From Protonemura montana (lineage: Eukaryota; Arthropoda; Insecta; Plecoptera; Nemouridae): DNA of 64,000 bases. Below the pieces are notes generated by a model. That model saw only the letters and a list, made by a program, of their open reading frames with translations, had not been told where the DNA came from and did not search any database. Each line of letters begins with the position of its first letter. Within the stretch, counting starts at the first letter, position 1. The translations under genes were made by a program, and so were the position numbers. Location of the stretch: the NCBI GenBank assembly GCA_947568835.1, contig OX387605.1, forward strand, positions 10,544,418-10,608,417, in the 5' to 3' direction. Below are positions 1 to 12,000 of this stretch, piece by piece.

Positions 1-2067
1 TGCATTTTCACTGCTCAGAGAGTTGTAAATACTTCTAGATTAAATTTACTTGAAACTTATTTACATAAAGCTATATATTGTTTGGGCTGTAAGCTGCTTC
101 GTTAAATTCTGTTTAATTTATTTTTAAATCTTGATTTTATATCCAATTGATGCCTTACCAGGATTGCAATGCTCCCTCAACTTCGAACACCTATTTTCGT
201 CATGGACACTTAAAAAATTTTGGAATGATAAATACCAAGCAACACAAAACATTCCAATGCCTTTCGCAAATACAGCTACGTTAAAGTATTGAATAAAGTA
301 CGTATTTAATACAAACTGGAAGAGTGTATTAGGTTATTAAATTTCTTTCAAAAGTCTTTACTTGAGGATACCTTTATAACACGTAATCTTAGTTACGTCT
401 GTGCACCTTTCATTGAAAATAATCATCTAAGTACATAATAGGATCGTTATTAATAATTTTCCTTATATTGAGAAAATATCATTGTCGTTTTTTCTCATCT
501 TCAAACGCTTTGTTAATACGATGATTCCCGAGAATTCGACGGCGATATTAAATTCCTGCGACGATCTAAACAACAAAATGGCGTCTGGTCACGTAGAAAA
601 CGTATTTCAACGTCGGAGACAACTACAGGCACGGTGATAAAAGAGAAAATGTTATTATAAAAATATCATTAAATAATGTCAAAAGAAATCCACTTGATAG
701 GAAAATTTGAGGAATAGGAGCTAAAGGGAAGAATGAAATGACGCGAAGTGCTAATGAAAGGTTACAGCTACACACCCCTCAGCCGCTTGACTCTACGCTA
801 CAGTGATGGGCGTGAGATGGGCAGAGCGGTTGGGGGAACTAGGTGGATTGATTGCATCTAAACGAATTATAGAACATTTGTTTGAGAGGCTGTGCGTTCA
901 GAGATAAGCGGCTAGCTCTTGTATAGCGCAAGCAATATGTGAAAAGGAAACGCTTGTGCCTACCTCGCAAAAGAATTGTGATCAATTTTAACCGACGAGC
1001 AGAGAGGGAAGAGGATAAATCATTGAATAAACTGTTGACAAAAGAGTTATATTAAAACAAAGCGTAGTCTTCAAGTCATATGGGTCGCAAATGATGATAA
1101 ACCATGCGCAGCAAGCAAACGCTTTATTTCTATTTCTCGTCGATAGAAAACCGTTATCGTGTTCGCATGTGCCTCGCCGTGCAACGAACGCATGTGGTTT
1201 CAAATAATGCACAGTCTTCGTTTTGTATGATCCTGTCTGTGGTTACAGCGCATCGAACAGTGCATTTTTTTTATATCACTAGTAAAACTGTTCGTTGCAT
1301 CGAAAATAGATAGAAAAGAAGTATACTTATCCTCTCTATTCTATGTTTACCTAGTAATGTAACTTTTCCTAAATGCACAAAGGAAAATTTGCTTTTGTAA
1401 TAAAATACCGCGAAGGCTGGAAACAAAAGTCACGCACAAGTAAATTTGAAACAAAATTATACAAACCTAGTTCTGATAAGGTGCTATACAATAACCAAGA
1501 TTGGCCTTTTTTTTTTAATATAACATTCGTTAATACGCAGCGTGCAGATATTGCGTACTGACCCTTACCATTGGCTCAAGGCATTGTGACTCTGTAATCT
1601 CCTTTCCCGCGCTTTCACAAAGTCATCATCGATGACGAACTGCATTTGATAGAACAAAAATAAAATTGGTGTGCGCCAAACGACCCATTCTGCTGGCGAA
1701 AAAAACCGCGATTATTCCAAGTGCTGTTGTTCTTTTTCCGTAGCGTGGGCGCAATCAAACCAGTTACCACTGGTGTTTTTTTTTGGTTGAGCTACTCATC
1801 GAAGGGACAAAAGAATGCCTAGTGGATTGTCACAACAAGGTAGTACAAAGGTGAGTAAAAAAAGGCATGAGTCACAAGGAATATCGATAAGTACATGTCT
1901 TGTTTGGTATTAGGTACATTTATTTCTTAGAACCGATGTCTGTTAGCGATTATCTTATTGATACATTATCGTATATTTACCAAATTATGGTATTTTTACA
2001 CAAAATGAGTAAAAATACGAGTGGTTTTAATAGTTCGTGTATTTTAAGCGATCTTTTGGGATAACAG
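1..2067. other. No gene seen
   Basis: AT-rich sequence with short chance frames only. A slightly GC-richer patch at about 750-960 has no recognisable content. Confidence 0.6.
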
Positions 2068-2175
2068 CCACAATGCTTTTACCACTAGATATGACAACCT
2101 CAGCACAGTCTAGTGGTGATATTTTTTACGGAAAACCTGACACTTTTGCGAATTTAATGCAAACTGAGGAGCCAA
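2068..2175 (+). CDS. Possible coding exon of an unrecognised gene
   Basis: An ATG at 2073 in the context CCACAATG opens 34 codons that look protein-like (DMTTSAQSSGDIFYGKPDTF) and run into a perfect intron start GTAAGT at 2176, leaving phase 1. Just upstream is GGGATAACAG, which could be a 3' splice site. So this may be a first or second coding exon of a gene with long introns. I do not recognise the peptide and find no partner exon in the window. In its favour are the codon choice, which differs from the AT-rich surroundings, and the strong donor; against it, the short length. Confidence 0.3.
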
Positions 2176-4763
2176 GTAAGTCCTTTCTTATCGGCAGATG
2201 GTCAAAATGGTGTTACATTCTAGTGAATTGAATCATACACCCTTAATTTCAGTAATATAATGCCACGATTATTCTTGTAGAGAATTTAGATACCAAGATA
2301 TAGATACCTGTGGCTTGTAGTTCAAGTTTAGACTCATATAACTAGAACTAAGAAGTGGCTCTAAAATGCAGTCAATCGGTGTGCTACATGATAGTCAATG
2401 CACAATGTGTGGTGTGGTGAGAAGATGGTCGGAGTGCGCCAAATGTTTTTGCAGTTCTTCATCATGGAATCTGCGATCCGTGCCTGCAGCATGTGCCTAG
2501 ACAAACACTTCTCGACTCGCCGCACACGCCAGCTAACATTGTTTTTATGTTAGCTTATAAAATTACTTTTTTTTTTGCATTTTATATCGAGTTGGCATTT
2601 TCACTTTTATTTGCATTTTGCGAATAACCTTTTATGTTTACAATTGAAAATATACTGCGTGCCTTTCGGGTGTGCTGCTGTTGTTTTCTCTGCTGAATGC
2701 ATTTCATTATTTATGCTTATTTATTATTACATGATGCAGACTGGCTTTAAAAATGTTGTGATTAAATTGTTTTTAAAAAACTATAAAGTTAGCCAGACTT
2801 CAACTGAGCCTCTGTACTTTTTCATGTACTAGCGATAGCAGCGTTGCTTTTATTTGCAGTAGGCAGAGATATTTTCAATTCACCACAATAATGCTTCAAG
2901 CTACCAAGCTCAATATTGATTAGTATTTACAAAAGTGTTTATTATTGAGAAAAAAAACTTTTTTTTTTTCAAAATCATTTGACTTCTGGGTTGGTGATGT
3001 AGCCTGTGAAATTGCTCTCCGCTCAAAAGAAATACCGTTTTACGGAAAAGCCTGCATAAGAGTGATATTTTTTTAATTCTCAACTTTATTGCGGCTCCTT
3101 CGTCGCATTAGAATAAGTCAAAGGAGTTCATTTTTGCAACGTTTCGCTCCATCTGAACGTGCATGACTCTTCATGCTTCTTTTCAAAACCTGCCAGAGCC
3201 AGATGACTACAAGTCCCTCATCCCCCATTTACTTTTCTTTCTGCTTCAAAAACACCACGTTTGAAAATATTTCCCCAGCCGCAGAAGCATCGAAAGGTCG
3301 TAGAATAGTGGTGGGGGGCAGGTGGGGGGGGGGGGGGGGAGGAGGGCAAAAGGAAGGGGCAAAAAGGGTGATTTGGTTGGAAAACAAATTGCTTTCCGTG
3401 TTTCTTTAAAAGGCGGTTCATCCCCTTTGTGACGGAATAATTTACTTGCGTGTGGCAAAAAAGCGTAATACACCCAAAGGTACAACGCCAAGCGTTGGTA
3501 TCGTATCAATAGAGCGACGCTAATACATCATTGCATAATGTGAATTTCATGTTAAACAAATATAACTAAAAAAAATGTGGTAAATAACTGTAAAACATAA
3601 AACAGTTACAACCAAAAAGCATAGCAAGTACAACAGGTATTTTAAAATATTATGCTTTTTTTACGGTGACATCAGTGAAATCTCATAATAGTAATCTTGC
3701 CTCAACTTTAAATTTCTGTGTGAAATACCAGTAAAATCAGAATATGAACCCTTACTACACATAAACCATTTTCCTTTCATCATCAAAATGTAGTGCAACT
3801 CAAACATACGTAGAAGAAAGACCGGAAAATTCTTTGCCACCACTACCTTTTGAGATACGTTATTTTGATTCATATTCCCATTAAAAGTCGGTTTCTACCC
3901 TAGAGGCTCACCCTAATAATTAACCAAATTAGTAAACCACCCCAAATCCCCTGGATGACGGTCTACGTAACGCAGGATGTTTCAGCTAGTATATTTCATG
4001 GCGGGTCAGCGGTAGCGCGGCATCCTCTCCAATTCATAGTTCATACAAACAACGATTAAAAGAATTGTAAACCAAGATTATTTATCGTGCACGTGCGTGA
4101 TACTGGCGGCTCTCAGAGTCTGTAAACAAGGAGCGATGGCGACGTTATCATGCCAAGAACACGCAAACTGCTGTCAACTGGTCGTTATCCGTTCAAAGAT
4201 CTGACACTGCATGGTAATTACATTGGGTACGCTACAAACTGCCCTCTTCCCCCAACGCGCTTCAATATCTCTTGGTACTACACGCTCGTCGAGAGTAGCA
4301 ACTGACTTAAGCTGCGCTACCGTTTGTGGTATCATCTTGTGATCTGTCTTATTATTATTGTAGGTTTTGGCGGCACGTCAGCTACTAGGCTATTTGTGTC
4401 GATCTGTCTTGGAGATTTGTTCGGGGTCATAATTTCAAAAATACAAAATATGTTAGTTTTTTAGTTATCGACCTTGATTATTTTAGTTAGATGTATTTAG
4501 GATACTTGAACTAGGTGATGTTTTAATTTTTTTGTGGTTCTTTTGTCATCGGAAAATTGTCAGGACTGCTTTTTCCCTTGATAAAGTAACAGGTACGAGT
4601 TACCAAACGCTGGGAAATTTTGTTGTTCTTCACAGCATTCAAAACCCAGTTCAAATAGTTTTTGTCAGTTTAAGACCTTGTTTGTACTGAAATTGGCAAA
4701 CTATGATAACCTTGAGTTTTAAGAGTAAAGAATTTTTATTTGATGTGGTTATTTAGTACAGTG
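2176..4763. other. No gene seen
   Basis: Contains the 16-G run and short frames produced by it; otherwise featureless. Would be intron if the exon at 2.07-2.18 kb is real. Confidence 0.6.
3324..3339 (+). repeat. Poly-G run of 16
   Basis: A homopolymer of 16 G inside a longer G-rich segment (about 3308-3360). Overlapping frames through it give spurious proline or glycine runs. The length may be uncertain because such runs are error-prone. Confidence 0.9.
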
Positions 4764-5110
4764 GCTCTGCGGTTTGCGTTCAGGGGCACAAAGTGATTTT
4801 AGAAAGAAATGTTGGAAGTGGCAACCAGATATATTTAAGACGTTCACTTTTGTGTCGAAAATTAGTTAAAGTTATTAATCTTCTGAAAATTCGTACTCTA
4901 AAGCGGATTTGTAATTGGTGCAATATATTGCTCTGCGGGCTGCGTTCAGAGGCATAAAGTGGTTTTGTCGGGCTATGGTGGTACGATCGAAGCATGTCTA
5001 AGATAACGTTCACAGCAGCATGAATTAGTGAAAGATATTTTCTTTCTGAAAATTCGTACACTTTATTCTAGATTTGCAAGATATTGCTCTGCGGGCTGCG
5101 TTCAGGGGAG
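4764..5110 (+). repeat. Tandem repeat, period about 160 bases
   Basis: The segment GCTCTGCGG(G/T)(C/T)TGCGTTCAG starts at 4764, 4930 and 5086. A second anchor TTCTGAAAATTCGTAC recurs at about 4878 and 5044. Two full units and the start of a third are present. No coding frame or element end is apparent. Confidence 0.8.
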
Positions 5111-6989
5111 ATATTTCACTGTAATGTTTTGACAGAGAAGGCAAAAATACTTATTTCTGACAATAATTTCAGTAAGGATTTGTGTTTCCAACCATATTCG
5201 AGCCTAACTTGCATCTAAATATGCTGCACTGAGATTTTCTTAAATCGGTAAATGAATTAGTTGGTTATGTTGATGTGTGTACACCACGATATGACAAAAT
5301 TATCTTGCTATAAGGACGTCTACTCGTTTTCATCCTTGACTTGGACACATCTTGGAACTTTTTTCGACAAGCCTATCCCAAGTCATAACCTTTCTCGAAT
5401 TGTTTTACATAGGATTCATTTTCTTAACTTATATGCAACTGAACAAAGAGGGAAAGATCAAAAAAATAAAAAGATCATGTGGTTATTCCTCCATTGTCTT
5501 TGAACTAAAATTCAAATCTTGATAAAACTACCAATCGTGATACAACAGCGCGATAAATAAAATATCATACAACAAAGTTCGAATGTAATCTCGGAAAATG
5601 GAATTAAACTGTAAATGCGACTTAAATTCGATGCAACGTCATCCACAGCAGAAACTTGTAAAACTGGTCGGTGTGGTTTTATTTTGGAAATGTATCCGAA
5701 ACGAAACGTGATTGCATCGCAGTCACGTACGCCGCGCATAAGTCGCTCGCTGGTCGCGCATCTTCAGGTTTCCACAACAAAGGGATCTGAATCGATCTAC
5801 CTGATTAGAAAGAAAAGAGCGAAAGAAAATGAAATGAAAAGAATGAAGGAAATAAAGGTATACCATTTAATCTACATACGCAGTATTTGTTGGTTAATTT
5901 CGTAAATAAACGCTGCCTTTGGATTCATCTAATTATTTGCTTATTTATTTCCGCAAAATAATCTGCTGTATTAATCAATTAATGATTTAACTTATTGATA
6001 GAAACTCAATAAAGGTGATGAAAATCATTACTACTAGCGTGATTGATATTTATTTTAAAAGAGAAAATTATGTGTAAACATACTGAAATACCTCGAATAG
6101 TTTTTACTGATACGTACACTCACTTTGATGAACATTTGCATTAAAAAAACCTTGCCAATCACGTGAATTGTGGAACTAGAGCAAGCAAACCCAGCTGTAT
6201 TACGACCAGTATGAGTACTATTTAAAATTTCTTTTTCATTTACCACCGCAACGTTACACCGACCGTACAGCGGATTCGTTTCATCGCATTCGCAGCGTTG
6301 TATGAAATAGTCATATCGATAAATCCGATATCAAATGTTCTGTTTAAGAAAAACCGCGCGTGCGATGTGATTTAAAAACTTGCGTGCACCAACGGGTGTG
6401 TCCTTTTCCCGTCCACAAAACCCAATTGAATGAAGGGGTGGACTAATGACGCCATTCATATTCATGGGTTTGATGAAGCGACTCGAGCCAGAACGTGAAA
6501 TGGGTTCTGTTCGGGCGGCTACACGGCGAGCTGCGTTTCCCAGCATCCGGGGTTGGAAATGCCATTTTACAACACTGACACTCTTGAACATTCCTCTAGT
6601 GGAATTGTTATATAATTGACAGGGATTAACACGCATACGACTACTTTGGTGCTGTGTGTTTTGCTGCCGTTGCTACCGATTCTATGCTACTTGGTAGAGG
6701 TGCCGGGTCAGGATCTTCAGTTATTTTTGGTATATTTAATTAAATCCAAGATGCACATATTATTGGTGGCATCCCCCTTACCTTCCAGCAATATATTTTT
6801 GAGCCTGTGCAAATGTGTTCAAAATGTGATTGTAATTTTTATTCATTCATGATACACTCTTTCAAAAATTCTCTACCTTAGCGGTCCGTAAAAAAATAAT
6901 GTTCCTGTATATTTTTTGGTCTCTTCACCAATACATTAACTTCCATATCAACGAAATTAACTTCTGCTTTGTCATGACTGTTTTAATGG
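5111..6989. other. No gene seen
   Basis: Frames of up to 101 codons on both strands have no recognisable motif. The stretch 6340-6600 is GC-richer but gives no convincing protein. Confidence 0.55.
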
Positions 6990-7190
6990 TTTCAGTATGC
7001 TGCATATAAAAACCAGGGCATTGCAATGTGTTCCAGTTATATTTGTCATTACAAAATTGTTTGTGCTAAAAGAAGACACAACATACTTTTACTCCTGGTA
7101 TTCCCATAACTTTAATAGCATCAAAAAGGTTTTTTTTAGTGTTAACTTCGTATTAGTACTACTTATAGAGTTTGTGTATGAAATATTGTG
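6990..7190 (-). mobile_element. Second scrap of the same LINE reverse transcriptase
   Basis: On the minus strand at about 7130-7080 the frame reads LFDAIKVMGIPGVKV, a recognisable motif-A-side segment of a non-LTR reverse transcriptase. It is the same segment that appears more degraded near 8830-8880 in the larger LINE relic. It lies on the far side of the composite repeat, so it is a separate copy or a rearranged part of the same element. Confidence 0.4.
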
Positions 7191-7397
7191 TAAATTGCAA
7201 ACGCTTGCAATGCGCGGGGTATTTTATTAATATGAACACTATAACCGTCTCAAAAATTGATGCCCAAAAGGGAACTCGAACCACTGATCTCCACCTATCG
7301 CGGGTGTTGCTCTAGCCCATTGAGTTTTTGAAAACTTGCTTTTTAAGACGATTTTAGTGTATTTGATGAGAATAACGGATCTACAAGGAGTAATCAA

Positions 7398-7441
7398 ATA
7401 AATAATAATATAATAATAATAATAATAAATTAATAATAAAA
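7398..7441 (+). repeat. (TAA)n microsatellite in the loop of the palindromic repeat
   Basis: Imperfect AAT/TAA triplets separate the two arms of composite repeat R1. Confidence 0.85.
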
Positions 7442-7660
7442 TACACCGCTCATTGCAAGCGTTTGCAATTTAAATCAGATTTCATCTAAATACAGCAACG
7501 AATCCAACGTTCAATTGGAGTTACTCGAGTTTGACAGGTTGTGACGTGGTGAAGCGACACTAGAATCAGAGTGACTGTGACTATTCACAGCCTCATGGTT
7601 CTACTCCTTGGAGATCCGTCATTCTCATCAAATACACTAAAATCGTCTCAAAAAGCCAGT

Positions 7661-7732
7661 GTCCAAGTAGCTCAATGGTTCAGAGCAACACTCGCGATAG
7701 GTGGAGATCGGGATTTGAGTCCCCGTTTGGGC
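7661..7732 (+). repeat. tRNA-like cassette inside composite repeat R1
   Basis: The family consensus folds as a cloverleaf: acceptor GTCCAAG with TTTGGGC (two wobble pairs), D stem GCTC/GAGC, a four- to five-pair anticodon stem CACC/GGTG around a 7-base loop, and a perfect T stem CGGGG/CCCCG with loop TTCGAGT. This copy has a damaged D loop. The loop lacks the universal T33, so I assign no isotype and do not call it a functional tRNA. It more likely supplies a pol III promoter for a SINE. Confidence 0.6.
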
Positions 7733-7789
7733 ATCAATTTTTGAGACGGTTGTAGAGTTCATAATAATAAAATGCTTAAGTGATATTTT

Positions 7790-9000
7790 TTTTGGTTCGA
7801 AGTTGTTTACTTAGCAAAAATAAACCTATTTACAGTACGTTATAAATTATTAGAGTTTTTTAGCTTAAATGTTTCCTTAAATACTAACACAGCTTTCTAA
7901 TTTTCTACTCAACTTAAAAAAGTCTTCCTCAACTTTTTACTCCTCTATAAAATATACTTTTACTAGCCATGACAAATTTCTTTCTGATCTAATATTATGT
8001 TCGTGATTTTTAAAATTAAATCTTTGTTCTTAGTACTTAGGCATCTTGCCATGAAGGATCTTAAATATAAAAGAACATACATCTATTTCAAATTTGTCTT
8101 TTACATTTTTCCATTGAAGTTTATTTGACATTTCTCTTTAGTCTGAGAACCAACTTTCTTTTAAGATTAGGTATAATGCGGTTTAATTATTGTATTGAGA
8201 ATTATTGATTTTGTCCACATTGATAGCTGTCTACTTACTCTGAACAAGTGTCCTAATTTTGTTTCAATTGTATATTTTACTGATTTTATATGGTCCTTGA
8301 AATTTAATTTATTATCAATAATCACTCCTAAGTACCTATTTTATTTCGCTAACAATTTCAATGTCAGTCCCCTTTATGACTATTTTATTTTTCCGGGGAC
8401 TTTCTTGTGAGCTACCTTTATCGACATTTATTACTTTGGGCTTGGTTTCGTTAAGTTTAAGTTTATTTAATTTTTTAAATTTTTCTTGTCCTTTATATTT
8501 ACATCATAATTACGCTTGTCTGTGACACTATCAATATTTCGACCACTCGTCCATATTACCATGTCGTCGGCATATATGTTTAGCTGAATGTGTGATAAAC
8601 ACTTATATGCGTCATTAATGTAAAGGATAATGATGAAGGGGGCCCAAGATATACCCTTGAGGTACTCCTTGAGTGTATTATGTGAGGTCCGATTGTTCTT
8701 TTCCGTACTTCACTCTTTGCAATCTACTTGTGCGGCAGTCATTTTTCATTGTATGGAGTGGCTTTTATTGTCAGTGAAAATCTTGCATAACGATTATGAT
8801 ATTTAGTTTTAAAATTGTAATCCTGGTATTCATATAATTTCAATACCGTCCATTAGTCTTGATTTTTCAGTGTTCGCTTTGCACAGGTACTACTTAGTGA
8901 TTCCTAGAATTTGAATTGTTCACATATGGAGTGGCTGTTATTATCATTGAAAATCTTGCGTAGTACATGATAATTGGTTTCATATCACTCCATATCACTC
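7790..9000 (-). mobile_element. Decayed non-LTR retrotransposon (LINE), reverse transcriptase and 3' region
   Basis: Read on the minus strand, the order of motifs is that of a Jockey/CR1-type ORF2. A relic of motif A context (IPGLQF, near 8830) is followed by DNKSHSIQ (near 8770), GVPQG (8654-8668), LYINDAYKCLSHIQLNIYA and the catalytic YADDM (8560-8574). Then come LNETKPKVINV, YLGVIIDNKLNFKDH (around 8334-8290) and finally a C-terminal piece reading VCSFIFKILHGKMPKY near 8060. Stops and frame changes interrupt it, so it is dead. The 8750-8790 segment is partly duplicated at 8930-8970, both copies starting TATGGAGTGGCT. The element ends close to the composite tRNA-like repeat. I cannot name the clade from this alone. 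Confidence 0.75.
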
Positions 9001-12000
9001 TATATTTACATTTCTAGCATTTTTTAGTGTGAAACTCTTCGCAAAGCTTCCCCTTCACATGATACTTCGTATTTTAATTGTAAATAAAATAAAAATATCA
9101 AAAAAATTATAATAATGCAAAAATGCATAAACCAATTTGACATAATATTGAAAAACTAATTGAAATGTTTTGTGGTTTTTAGACTCATGTCTACTTCATC
9201 TAAACTTAGCACTTGCTTTTAAAAATAAAAATAAAAATAAATAAAAACTGAGTTTTTGAATGCTTATTGAACAACTAATTTCCCAGAGGTTTCGTATGAT
9301 ATATCTATGCCTCTTCACCAAGGGTGAAAGCACCTGTGACTTTTCTTCGAAAACAAAGGAACCAACAATATATAAATACTAACCTTTTCGAACCTAAAAA
9401 AACCAAGGTCAATATTTCCGAGACAATTCATATTTAACATTTTCGATAAAAAAATAACCCAGAAAAACTAACGTTTCTTTTACTAACGAACCCAATTATT
9501 ATGTGTCTTTGAAACGGTACCCCTCACTAGACTCTCAAGGCATTGTATTCTCCAGCGTGCAATCTTGAGGAACGTTGGCTGTCTACAACGAACGGGTGTC
9601 AAACACTATTCATGGAGTGTTTTACACCACTCGAACCGGCTGAAATTGCACGACACTTGGCAAACAGAGGCATCCAACGGCGCAGCTGGCAAAACGGTAT
9701 TAAACAGGGAATAATTACAGCACAGTCACCATCATCCGCATTGATTCGAGTAATTTAGACAACATTCAATGAAACCGCAGCATTCGTGGGCATGTGTAGA
9801 AAGCGTTGTACAGCATTCGTGTGTATCCCTACCCGCGAGTACCGCACGGACTTGGTACACATTTTGCCGCTTGCATACCTAGATCGTATCGTAATAACAT
9901 CTAATTGGTGACTCGAATAATTGGCTCGTTGAACGCGCGGTCAGAAATAGTAAAGTGGTCCCCCTTTGACAAATATAGCATCAAGTTACTGTTTAATAAT
10001 CAAAAGGACCCCAGTACATCTTATGACATACCTGCATGGATTCAAAACTATAGGTGATTTTATTTCGTCTGCTGATTTAAACTTTACCGGCTGACATGAA
10101 GAAAGGAAAACGTGGTTGTTATAAAATAAGACCGTTAGACCTTAGATAGTGCTTAGTGGCAATTGCCTCTAATATACACGCGCAATACGGTTCGAGCTTG
10201 GTAATATTGCCACTGCTAATGAGGCAATTGTTTGAATATGCAAAAACTTGTAGCTTTTTACGAGTCAATGTGATCCAATAGCAACGAGTAGTAGTGCGTC
10301 TTCCATCCGCGTAGGCGCCGTGGCTGGTCGTAGACGACGATGTCGTAGGTAGAGAGAATTGCAGAGTGGTCTCGTCTCCTACTCTTTCCAAGACATTCGC
10401 CTGAATGGCAAGAAGCTAATTTGTTTCTGGCTATCATCACATCTTTGCTAATAACGTACACTATGCGCTGAACGACAATTTGGTTAAGGGTCGTTCCTGA
10501 AGTTGTTCGCTTGCAGTTACGGGGAGGTGGAAATTCCTGGCGGAAACTCGGCGGCGCTGTCATCATCCCCTAGACGCCAGTATACAATGGGTTGGAACGG
10601 GCGGAAATATCGTCACTGGTGGCAAACTGTGATCAAGACAGGCAATCGTGAGCAGAACTCGATGTTGGAAAAAGACGTAAGCTAGATATTTGGTAAACAA
10701 AATATTATTCGAATTGGCATGTGAATTGTGTTTTGGAAACGGACGGATTCGAAACCGAGAACGAGAGTTGACTTTACGCTTGGTGAAAAAAACACTCATT
10801 GCAAACCAGATAATACTGTCGAAAATTCCAGTGATGTTGTAGTAGTTTTTTTGGAATGCGAAAACAAAATAATAGATAGCACCGAGTGTTGGGATTTAGT
10901 GTGGGTATCCCAGAATAAAATTAACTAAAATACTTCTTGATTCTACATTGATAGGTGCATTTGATCTACCCACTAGGATACCTTGATAATATTCAATTGC
11001 AATATCCGAGAGTAGTTTACCTTGCTTTTCGCGCAGTTCGGAACAATACGTTATTATGCAGCTCTTGGCACTGGTTTTCAAGAAGTCCAGAGGGTTTAAA
11101 AAATGCGCTAATATCAATTAGTAAAATTGTTTTTCTAAAAAACCCAATTTAGCATCACTTAATTCCACGTTAATTTCCAAATTATCAATAATACAGTAAT
11201 TTATATTCCATTTTTTTTTTTTTTTATATTTGTTAAGACTTACGGAATTCACCAATGTCACATTATCAGTAGAGTATGACTACCTTTATTACTTTTGGCA
11301 TACTGACTATGGAATGCAATACTGTTCAATTAGCTTACTTCGTAATAAAACGTTGATATTTTTATAGTGAAATACTTAATTACTTCAATGCACGTGGGTG
11401 CATTGACCGCGTTCGTCAATTGGCATTGGCATTACCGAGTCCCGTTCACCACGCATGAATAAAAAAAAACGTTGCCATGTGATTATTCATCCGCAACCAT
11501 CTTGGCTTGACAGGTGAACGAATATAGATTCCCGTTACATTTTCTACTGACATGTTTTCAATCAAATACATTTTAAAAACAATAAAAGTATTTTGTTTGG
11601 TTTCCGAAGTTGTTTTGACTTGTAATTTTAAACTCATACGTGAGTGATTCATTCTACGAGTGCAAGTGGCATATCCATTAGGCCTTTTTACAATTTGTGA
11701 TAAACAGTAGCGTGTACAACCATCAATAAAATTTGTATAAATCTAATAACGCGGCCAATAAATAAAGCAAACTTTACCTGAACATCAGATCTAAACTCAT
11801 TTATACATTCCCGGGATTCAAAAGAGCCCGAAAATATTATTCTATACGAAATTTTAGTTTCGACTTGTTGATAAATAGCTTTTGTAGCTTGATATAGTTG
11901 ATAAAGTTGATAACTTGATATTCGTGTGTTTCAATTTGTAAAAAAAAATCACCTTTTATGAAATGTATATGTCTCGTAAGTCTATTTACCTGTGTAGGAC

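Larger units (their letters stand above)
7192..7773 (+). repeat. Composite tRNA-like repeat, palindromic double copy (copy R1)
   Basis: The last ~130 bases carry a tRNA-like sequence on the plus strand (7661-7732). The first ~200 bases are the reverse complement of that same end, with a second tRNA-like sequence on the minus strand (about 7260-7333). An AT microsatellite separates the arms. Near the left end the sequence TTGCAAACGCTTGCAATGCG appears, and its reverse complement recurs at about 7440-7471, so the copy is a large fold-back. The flanks GTCTCAAAAA and TTTTTGAGAC bracket the plus-strand tRNA-like cassette. The 5' body before the cassette (OTHER copies share it) contains the phrase GAATCAGAGTGACTGTGA. 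Confidence 0.85.

Noticed and set aside
3173-3509. Three overlapping frames with glycine or proline runs
   Set aside because: All are produced by translating the poly-G tract.
7260-7333. A functional tRNA gene on the minus strand in copy R1, and likewise the plus-strand cassettes
   Set aside because: Stem mismatches, the lack of T33 in the loop and recurrence inside repeats indicate repeat-borne tRNA-like promoters, not tRNA genes.
10258-10566. 102-codon minus-strand frame beginning with ATG
   Set aside because: The peptide is unrecognised and a second frame over the same bases is equally open, which points to stop-poor GC-rich DNA.
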